From Prolixibacteraceae bacterium (GTDB lineage: Bacteria > Bacteroidota > Bacteroidia > Bacteroidales > Prolixibacteraceae): a stretch of 9,180 nt of DNA. The number at the start of each line of letters is the position of its first letter. Within the stretch, counting starts at the first letter, position 1. The notes under the pieces were generated by a model. That model saw nothing but the letters and a program-made list of their open reading frames with translations. It was not told where the DNA came from and made no database searches. Of the stretch, positions 5,001-9,180 are shown piece after piece. The DNA lies in the NCBI GenBank assembly GCA_017998095.1, contig JAGODU010000159.1, forward strand, positions 1 through 9,180. The letters are read 5' to 3'. A program made the translations under genes and the position numbers.

Positions 5001-6976
5001 CATTAGTGAGAACGATCGATAACGAAGCGTTTATGAATTGCTTCTCCATGAGCTCAGCAACCATTCCTGCTTCAGTAATTTCTATTGGAGAAAAAGCTTT
5101 TGCCAAAAATTCATGTTTCATTACTGTAGATGCGGACAACATGAATTATTGCAGTGCTGAAGGAGTTTTATTCAACAAAAATAAAACAAGACTTCTCCAT
5201 GCTCCGACTTCTTTAACCGGTAATTATATTGTTCCACAAGCTGTAACTTTAGTAGGCGACTTTGCTTTTTCCAATTGTAGTTTAATCACTTCATTAACAT
5301 TTCCCGATAATTTAGAGACACTTGCTATTAGTTCATTATCTGATTGTAAAGGTTTGACTTCATTTACAATACCCGGAGCAGTTAAGTTTATTGGTCATTA
5401 TATCTTTCAAGGAAGTGATAAAATTACTTCACTAAATGTTAATGGTTCAATACCTCTTGACTTAACTAAATCATTTGACGTATTTGGAGGTATCAACAAG
5501 CAAACCTGCATATTAAATGTGCCTTACGGCACCGGTGCAGCATATCGTAATACTGAACAATGGAAAGATTTCCAAAATATTAAGGAAGCAGCTTCCGGGT
5601 TTAGTATTGATGCCCGCTCTATGTCAATGCCTTCTGCAGGGGGAGAAATCACAGTAAATGTTAAAGCTAATGTACAATGGTCAGCTGTTTCAGGAGAAAA
5701 TTGGCTGACGATTAGTTCTGCTTCCGGTTCCGGAAATGGTTCCTTCAAAATCAAGGCTACTGCAAATCCAGGATATTCAAGGATGGCACGGGTAATTGTT
5801 TCTTCTTCCGGTCAAAGCAATCAGGTGATTGATGTTGTTCAGGGCTCCGGATTGCCGGCAATGGTTTTAGGAGTAAAAAATGACGGTTCAGAGCCTGTAA
5901 TTTGCGACAATCTTACAAATATAATGACAGGCGACAAATGGGGATATTTTATGATTAAACCTGCTCAAAGCGGTTTTTATACTTTTTCCACAATTTCAGG
6001 AACCGATACTTATGGAATACTTTATGACAATTCTTACAAGTTGTTGAATAACAGGAATGATTTTATATTTGACGATTTCGAATTTTCTTATTATTTGACA
6101 CAAGATAAACACTACTATATTGTGATAAAAAACTACGATGGGAGTAGTGTTGAAGTATTAATGAATATTTCCGGAGGAAGTCTTTTAGAAATGTGGGCTG
6201 ATAAAACTCAACTTGCATTTCCTGCAAAAGCAAGTTCCGATACTATTGCCGTAAATGCAAGTTCAAGTACGGTCTGGACGTTAAGCTCAGATCAATCATG
6301 GCTGACAAGCAACAAAAATAGTGGAACTGGAAAGGCAGATATTATTCTAACTGCTACCGAAAATAAAACTGCAAGTACCAGAACAGCAATTGTTACAATT
6401 ACCACAACTGATAATACAAAACAGATAATTACTGTAACTCAATATACCGGAGATGCTTCAATTTCAGTATCTTCAAATAATGTTCTATTATCTTCTGCAT
6501 CAGGTTCCGGTGCAAGTGTGAATATAACTTCCAATGTAAATTGGGTAGCTGTTTCAGACCAATCGTGGCTTGTTGTTAGTCCGGGAACAGGAGCAGGTAA
6601 TGGTACACTGAGTTTCAATGCTTCAGAAAATTACTCAGATGAAAGAACTTGTAATGTAACATTAACAGCTCAGGGGCTACCTTCTATAATAATAACAGTT
6701 ACTCAGGGAGCCGGAAATACAAATGGGTTTGACTTAAAAGCTTCAAATGCATTTATTCCAAAAATTAATCCTACAGTTGTAGAAAATTCATTTAAAGTTA
6801 CAGGAGTTGAAGGAGAATTAACAGTGACTGTTTATGATGTAAATGGCAAACGAATTTTCGAAAGAAAAGTAATTGCAAGCGACGATATCTCAGCTGCAGA
6901 ATTAAAAGAAGGGCTGTATATTGTTTTAATCGAAAATATTGAAAACAGGGCGCTTATTAAGATGATAAAGAAGTAA
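2051..6976 (+). CDS. Giant secreted BspA-type LRR / BACON repeat protein with T9SS sorting domain
   Basis: A 1641-residue protein. Residues 1-20 are a Sec signal peptide (…SAAYS|Q). Three compound units follow: A (26-577), B (581-858), C (861-1264). Each has an N-cap containing a DARDFKTMRDDMP-like motif (from 56, 610 and 889), BspA-type LRR_5 repeats with AFxxCxxLTSIxIPxSVxxIG-like sequence (about 11-12, 2-3 and 7 repeats), a C-cap ending VPYGS..Y....QWK.F.NI, and one BACON beta-sandwich. Then come a PPC-like beta-sandwich (about 1269-1376), two more BACON domains (about 1382-1466 and 1469-1552), and a C-terminal T9SS type A sorting domain (about 1566-1641; LTVTVYDVNGK at 1590-1600, GLYIVLIEN at 1621-1629). 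Each BACON has two Trp exactly 8 apart (522/530, 801/809, 1210/1218, 1409/1417, 1498/1506). No catalytic domain is visible. By family, BspA LRRs and BACON domains mediate protein, glycan or mucin binding, so I infer a cell-surface or released adhesin exported by the T9SS. The ATG at 2051 opens the signal peptide; no Shine-Dalgarno is seen. Confidence 0.93.
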   Translation: MKKIFILLILTSLLLSAAYSQVSQTINVNNAGQLSSLLTANQKSTVTNLKLTGNIDARDFKTMRDDMPVLSVVDLSGITIKAYSGTAGTYSYHTDFADNQIPERSFCYESGYGKLTITAVTLPSSITSIGKFAFRGTKGLASITIPSSVSSIANNAFLETPAIMVVEQGNQYYSSLDGVLFNKDKTILIQAPTSKTGSYSIPATVLTIGELAFSKCEKITSVVFNNALVTIEDYAFNDCYGLSSLNLPSKLETIEASGFYFCKNLTSISIPASVKTIGTSAFTLCTGNVIVDPGNQNYSSTDGILYNKNKTVLIHYPLDRNGSFVIPNTVTEVGHEAFYSCENLTGITFPAGLKHIQDRAFMFCKNIPSADLPKGILSIGYQAFEQCDALTSFIFPEGVQDISSNVLYSCASMKSITLPSSITFIGDQAFAGCTKLTSLTVYKTTPVDMTDWESDDAFQYIPKDKCTLFVPFGSKSAYSKAFQWKDFTSITEMPGIFPSTLIVKFNNKAGQKKIYLASSAAWTSVSDKSWLKINPASKSTSDSVSFTVEENPGAMRSAKVTFSSAGQSDKVVEVFQYGFAEYTVTAGNLKNIIGSSLAEISKLKLSGTIDTRDFKTMRDEMPLLSEVDLSNVLILAYSGTEGTYGDKQYDYLSNEIPINAFADYYPYKNKITTIILPLSITSIDNYSFYNCRELTSIGIPSSVTAIGYSVFFNCDKLISLTSNSVKPINLENYTYPFEGVNKTNCTLYVPYGSKTLYQAAEQWKEFTNIVEMPGMYPSESSLIFGGSAETKVISVASSVSWTAQSDNSWLTINPSSGGAGITQVSLLVSKNPNDGSRKAKATFKASGYDNKTVEVTQFNAVNVVAGELKNILGSQAGVMTSLKLIGTIDARDFKTMRDDMPLLTEIDLSEVTILSYKGEGGTNPYSSSTTSYSANSIPSYAFNNIQSNERESILESIILPNSITSISSESFYYCDKLKSIIIPPLVRTIDNEAFMNCFSMSSATIPASVISIGEKAFAKNSCFITVDADNMNYCSAEGVLFNKNKTRLLHAPTSLTGNYIVPQAVTLVGDFAFSNCSLITSLTFPDNLETLAISSLSDCKGLTSFTIPGAVKFIGHYIFQGSDKITSLNVNGSIPLDLTKSFDVFGGINKQTCILNVPYGTGAAYRNTEQWKDFQNIKEAASGFSIDARSMSMPSAGGEITVNVKANVQWSAVSGENWLTISSASGSGNGSFKIKATANPGYSRMARVIVSSSGQSNQVIDVVQGSGLPAMVLGVKNDGSEPVICDNLTNIMTGDKWGYFMIKPAQSGFYTFSTISGTDTYGILYDNSYKLLNNRNDFIFDDFEFSYYLTQDKHYYIVIKNYDGSSVEVLMNISGGSLLEMWADKTQLAFPAKASSDTIAVNASSSTVWTLSSDQSWLTSNKNSGTGKADIILTATENKTASTRTAIVTITTTDNTKQIITVTQYTGDASISVSSNNVLLSSASGSGASVNITSNVNWVAVSDQSWLVVSPGTGAGNGTLSFNASENYSDERTCNVTLTAQGLPSIIITVTQGAGNTNGFDLKASNAFIPKINPTVVENSFKVTGVEGELTVTVYDVNGKRIFERKVIASDDISAAELKEGLYIVLIENIENRALIKMIKK
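2126..3781 (+). repeat. Compound unit A: N-cap, long LRR_5 array, C-cap, BACON 1
   Basis: Residues 26-577. The N-cap (about 26-105) carries DARDFKTMRDDMP and AYSGTAGTY; an array of about 11-12 LRR_5 repeats runs to about 443; the C-cap (444-493) has CTLFVPFGSKSAYSKAFQWK; BACON 1 covers about 497-577. Two island segments (164-200 and 289-325) of the form GNQ.YSS.DG.L.NK.KT interrupt the array. This is the longest of the three units. Confidence 0.85.
3791..4624 (+). repeat. Compound unit B: N-cap, minimal LRR_5 array, C-cap, BACON 2
   Basis: Residues 581-858. N-cap with TRDFKTMRDEMP and AYSGTEGTYG; only two or three LRR_5 repeats (about 671-722); C-cap with CTLYVPYGSKTLYQAAEQWK (745-764); BACON 2 about 778-858. 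Caps and BACON are kept at full length while most LRRs and both islands are absent, so the array length varies independently of the rest of the unit. Confidence 0.85.
4631..5842 (+). repeat. Compound unit C: N-cap, medium LRR_5 array, C-cap, BACON 3
   Basis: Residues 861-1264. N-cap with DARDFKTMRDDMP; about seven LRR_5 repeats (953-1130) with one island (1024-1060, MNYCSAEGVLFNKNKT); C-cap with CILNVPYGTGAAYRNTEQWK (1153-1172); BACON 3 about 1184-1264. The island resembles both islands of unit A, so C seems closer to A in layout than B is. Confidence 0.85.
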
Positions 6977-6999
6977 AAGAATAAGCATATACGGATATA

Positions 7000-7099
7000 A
7001 ATAAGAATTGACATATCTAAAAACATCAATGTATATATCGTTTTATTAATCTAAATTTATAACTTTATCTTATCCGTTTAATTTAATAAGAATTGCCAT
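7000..7099 (+). repeat. 15-bp near-identical direct repeats flanking the leader of the 178-residue gene
   Basis: AATAAGAATTGACAT (7000-7014) and AATAAGAATTGCCAT (7085-7099) agree at 14 of 15 positions; the second runs into the ATG at 7098. Between them, ACGGATA (6991-6997, just left of copy one) and TATCCGT (7071-7077) form a 7-bp inverted pair. The region (6977-7097) holds no gene and no hairpin terminator after the giant gene. Confidence 0.5.
7008..7037 (+). promoter_or_regulatory. Candidate promoter for the 178-residue secreted protein gene
   Basis: TTGACA (7008-7013), 18-bp gap, TATATA (7032-7037) looks like a sigma-70 -35/-10 pair; read by Bacteroidota rules it is a TTG followed 21 bp later by TATATATC, a poor match to TAnnTTTG. 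Either reading gives a leader of about 50-55 nt. The TTGACA lies within the first direct repeat copy. Weak support only. Confidence 0.25.
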
Positions 7100-7634
7100 G
7101 AAAAAGGGTGTCATTATTGTGATTGTCTTATTGTGTGCATTTACTATTGTAAAAGCACAGGATACTATACAAGGATTTATTTTTCCGAAGGATGGATCAG
7201 TTATCTGGCAGCATGAATTTACCACTCAGGAAAGGATGGATGATCTGTTCAATTCAATTATTGAGAATAGGGTAGTGACTGAATATGAAATCTTTGGAAA
7301 TCATTTATCAGGTATAATGCCTCAGATATCAGCAAGATATGAGTTAGCAGGATTTAAGAAGATAAAGACGCCAAATTATATTTTGGCATATGATTGTACT
7401 GCAAATGTTCTTATACAATATAAACCCGGAAAATACAGGGTTACGCTTCATCGGATAAGGATGGTTAATAATGGTTCAGATTATAGTTTTACTAATCCAA
7501 TAAACCTTTTGGAAGATTATGCTTTGAATAAGAAGGGTGTTTCAAAAGCTTTCAGAAAGTCGTCAGCTTATATTTTGAACACAACGTTTGTAGATTATTT
7601 TAGTAATATCAAGCTGTTTGATGATGAGTGGTAG
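7098..7634 (+). CDS. Small secreted protein of unknown function (possibly DUF4468-like)
   Basis: A 178-residue protein that I do not firmly recognise. Residues 1-20 are a clear Sec signal peptide (MKKGVIIVIVLLCAFTIVKA|Q) without a lipobox at the cleavage site. The mature part starts DTIQGFIFPKDGSVIWQHEF, then a short amphipathic helix (about 43-57, TQERMDDLFNSIIEN), an IFGNHLSGI strand-turn (65-73), and a beta pair around NVLIQYKPGKYRVTLHRIRMV (103-123). This helix / G-x-x-x-G turn / 'Y-R-V' strand order resembles DUF4468 proteins with a TBP-like fold, common in Bacteroidota, but I cannot confirm membership. It has no T9SS domain and no membrane segment, so a periplasmic location is likeliest. 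It lies 121 bp after the giant gene on the same strand with its own candidate promoter, and a hairpin terminator starts 26 nt after its stop. ATG chosen because it opens the signal peptide. Confidence 0.8.
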   Translation: MKKGVIIVIVLLCAFTIVKAQDTIQGFIFPKDGSVIWQHEFTTQERMDDLFNSIIENRVVTEYEIFGNHLSGIMPQISARYELAGFKKIKTPNYILAYDCTANVLIQYKPGKYRVTLHRIRMVNNGSDYSFTNPINLLEDYALNKKGVSKAFRKSSAYILNTTFVDYFSNIKLFDDEW

Positions 7635-7659
7635 TAATCAAATAAGACATTTATATAAA

Positions 7660-7686
7660 AAAATCAGGTTCTAAGAACCTGATTTT
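7660..7686. terminator. Bidirectional terminator after the 178-residue gene and the tRNA
   Basis: A perfect 12-bp inverted repeat AAAATCAGGTTC (7660-7671), loop TAA, GAACCTGATTTT (7675-7686). It has A runs on the left and T runs on the right, so it works on either strand: for the gene ending at 7634 (+) and for the tRNA ending at 7692 (-), six nt away. Confidence 0.88.
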
Positions 7687-7691
7687 CACCG

Positions 7692-7763
7692 AGCGGGAAA
7701 AGGGATTCGAACCCTCGACCCTCAGCTTGGGAAGCTGATGCTCTACCCCTGAGCTACTCCCGC
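7692..7763 (-). tRNA. tRNA-Gly (anticodon CCC)
   Basis: The minus strand folds as a full cloverleaf. Acceptor GCGGGAG pairs with TTCCCGC (one G-U); D stem GCTC/GAGC; anticodon stem TCAGC/GCTGA with loop TTCCCAA, so the anticodon is CCC (7731-7729) reading the glycine codon GGG; T stem GAGGG/CCCTT with loop TTCGAAT. The discriminator is U73, as usual for bacterial tRNA-Gly. CCA is not encoded (CGG follows), so it must be added by the tRNA nucleotidyltransferase. It lies 43 bp after the ClC stop on the same strand and ends right at a terminator. Confidence 0.95.
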
Positions 7764-7777
7764 TTTTTTGTGCCGCT

Positions 7778-7810
7778 AAAATATAAAAACTATTTTATTT
7801 GACATATCAA
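7778..7810 (-). promoter_or_regulatory. Candidate promoter of tRNA-Gly(CCC)
   Basis: On the minus strand TTG (7810-7808) is followed, 22 bp on, by TATATTTT (7785-7778), 7 of 8 to the Bacteroidota -7 box TAnnTTTG. The implied start, near 7771, leaves a short pre-tRNA leader of about 8 nt. The TTG overlaps the ClC stop codon. Read-through from ClC is the alternative. Confidence 0.4.
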
Positions 7811-9180
7811 TCTTCAGAGAAATGAATAAGCATATCGCGATATTCATTAAATATTTTTGATTTGGAGAGGAAACCTAAATATTTACCGTTTTCAATTACA
7901 GGCAGGTTCCATGCTTTTGTTGAACTGAACTTTTTCATCACGTTTTCCATGGAATCTTTTGTGTAAACATACGCCGGTGGTGAAATCATAATATCTCTCA
8001 CAAAAGTATTGTCGTACATTTCATGATTGAAAATTATGTGGCGGATGTTTTCCATTATAACAACCCCAATAAGCTTATCATCATTATCTAAAACCGGAAA
8101 GATATTTCTTTTTGATTGAGGTACTATCTTAACAAACTCACGCAATGAATAATCTTCTTTTATTTTAACGAATTCTGTTTCAATCAATTTATTGATATCT
8201 AACATTATTAAAACATTCTTGTCTTTATGATGAGTGAGAAGCTCACCTCTTTGTGCAAGCCTTTTTGTATAAATAGAATGTGGTTCAAAAATTTTAATTG
8301 TAAGATACGAAATTGTTGCTGTTACAATTAAAGGCAAAATTAAATCATATCCTCCCGTTATTTCCGCAATAAGGAATATGGCTGTCATTGGGGCATGCAT
8401 TACTCCGGCCATAACTCCCGACATTCCTGCAAGCGAAAAGTTACTGATAGGCAAATCGAGCTTGAAGACCTGATTTAATAAGCTTACAAGGAAGAATCCT
8501 GATATACAACCCATCATAAGTGATGGTGCAAAAATACCTCCTACACCGCCGGCACCATTGGTGGCAGCCATAGCTACAACCTTAAAGATGAGCAGCAGAA
8601 ACAGCAAGGCAAAGAAAATCATGCTGTCTGACGGTATATCAGTAAAAAATGAATGTTTGAAAAGTTCATCGCCTTTACCAAACAGGATTGTATTTATTGT
8701 GTTGTAACCTTCTCCCCATAAAGATGGAAATATTAAAATCAAAAGCGAAAGGATAAATCCTCCTATCAAAATTTTATTAGTAGTTTTCTTTATTCTACCG
8801 AATATTTTCTCAATAAATAATGTCATTCTGGTAAAATATAAAGAAACTAATCCACAGAAAATTCCAAGTATTATATAGAAACCAATATTTTCAACTGAAA
8901 AGGCATGATCAAGATGAAATGATAATAAAACAGCATCTCCCATTAAAAAATAAGTGAGAGTTGTTGCTGTAACTGCTGAAATCATAAGTGGAATAAGGGA
9001 GGCAGTTGTTAAATCAATCATTAGTACTTCAATTGTAAACAGCATTCCCGCCAATGGAGCTTTAAAAATGCCGGCTATTGCTCCTGCTGCACCACAGCCT
9101 ACCATTAATGTAATTTGCCGGTAATTGAGCTTGAAAAACCTTGCCAGGTTAGAACCAATGGCAGATCCGGTCAATACAAC
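7807..9180 (-). CDS. ClC-family chloride channel/transporter with C-terminal CBS pair (N-terminus cut by the right edge)
   Basis: The frame is open to the window edge, so these are the C-terminal 457 residues of a longer protein (numbered here from the edge codon, 9180-9178). A TTG at 9174 is not the start: the sequence VVLTGSAIGSN follows directly on the off-window GxEGP gating motif in ClC proteins. Visible are the helix G/H segment APLAGMLFTIEV (41-52), the chloride-binding helix N motif GGIFAP (214-219), the helix P segment GVMHAPMTAIFLIAEITGG (259-277), and a helix R tyrosine, Tyr304 in HSIYTKRL, matching the central Tyr of E. coli ClC. Cytoplasmic CBS domains follow at about 330-382 and 395-450; CBS pairs in ClC proteins often bind adenine nucleotides and regulate gating. 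Glu51 is kept, but the next residue, the internal proton glutamate in E. coli ClC, is Val52. The protein moves chloride or a similar anion across the inner membrane; channel or exchanger cannot be settled from this part. Confidence 0.93.
   Translation of the reverse strand, partial: VVLTGSAIGSNLARFFKLNYRQITLMVGCGAAGAIAGIFKAPLAGMLFTIEVLMIDLTTASLIPLMISAVTATTLTYFLMGDAVLLSFHLDHAFSVENIGFYIILGIFCGLVSLYFTRMTLFIEKIFGRIKKTTNKILIGGFILSLLILIFPSLWGEGYNTINTILFGKGDELFKHSFFTDIPSDSMIFFALLFLLLIFKVVAMAATNGAGGVGGIFAPSLMMGCISGFFLVSLLNQVFKLDLPISNFSLAGMSGVMAGVMHAPMTAIFLIAEITGGYDLILPLIVTATISYLTIKIFEPHSIYTKRLAQRGELLTHHKDKNVLIMLDINKLIETEFVKIKEDYSLREFVKIVPQSKRNIFPVLDNDDKLIGVVIMENIRHIIFNHEMYDNTFVRDIMISPPAYVYTKDSMENVMKKFSSTKAWNLPVIENGKYLGFLSKSKIFNEYRDMLIHFSED

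Noticed and set aside
5524..5754. 76-codon minus-strand open frame opposite BACON 3
   Set aside because: Antisense shadow of the giant gene with no independent support.
2126..5842. The repeated segments as a mobile element or CRISPR-like array
   Set aside because: The repeats are in frame, coding, unequal in length and diverged at DNA level; they are protein domain repeats, not spaced identical units, and no transposase or Cas gene is present.
301..6976. A polysaccharide utilisation locus joining the glycoside hydrolase and the giant surface protein
   Set aside because: No SusC/SusD pair, no regulator and no second enzyme are present; adjacency of two divergent exported proteins is too little to call a PUL.
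6832..7029. 65-codon minus-strand open frame over the end of the giant gene
   Set aside because: Overlaps the T9SS domain coding sequence antisense; the Ile/Phe-rich translation fits AT-rich noise.
9172..9174. TTG as the start codon of the ClC gene
   Set aside because: The frame stays open to the window edge (VVLTGSAIGSN), and this segment belongs after helix F in the ClC fold, so the true start and several membrane helices are outside the window.

Overview
The window looks like ordinary chromosome of an AT-rich member of the Bacteroidota, probably Bacteroidales or a relative. Four things point there. The giant surface protein ends in a type IX secretion (T9SS) sorting domain. It combines BspA-type leucine-rich repeats with BACON domains, a mix typical of this phylum. 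The DUF4038/GH140-like glycoside hydrolase is a Bacteroidota-rich family. No start codon has a clear Shine-Dalgarno sequence, as is usual there.

Layout, left to right. (1) nt 1-220, + strand: the C-terminal 72 codons of a Prx6-type peroxiredoxin cut by the left edge, closed by a perfect 16-bp hairpin terminator (239-276). (2) 301-1689, - strand: a complete exported GH140-like (apiosidase-like) glycoside hydrolase that uses a GTG start and converges on the same terminator. (3) 1690-2050: a 361-bp very AT-rich divergent intergenic region with small inverted and direct repeats and isolated Bacteroidota -7-like boxes. (4) 2051-6976, + strand: a 1641-residue secreted protein built from three copies of a compound unit [N-cap / LRR_5 array / C-cap / BACON], followed by a PPC-like beta-sandwich, two more BACON domains and a T9SS C-terminal domain. 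(5) 7098-7634, + strand: a 178-residue secreted protein of unknown function. (6) 7660-7686: a hairpin terminator serving both strands. (7) 7692-7763, - strand: tRNA-Gly with anticodon CCC. (8) 7807-9180, - strand: a ClC-family chloride channel/transporter with two C-terminal CBS domains, its N-terminus lost at the right edge.

The genes do not form an obvious operon or a single pathway. The glycoside hydrolase and the giant LRR/BACON protein are divergent and both exported, so a shared role in carbohydrate or surface contact is possible, but no SusC/SusD pair, regulator or other enzyme is present to support a polysaccharide utilisation locus. Peroxiredoxin, tRNA and ClC are housekeeping or stress genes. 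I saw no mobile element, CRISPR array, phage gene or recognisable defence system. The points most worth following are the threefold modular architecture of the giant protein, a valine at the internal proton-glutamate position of the ClC protein, the orphan GH140-like enzyme, and the small repeats in the intergenic regions.
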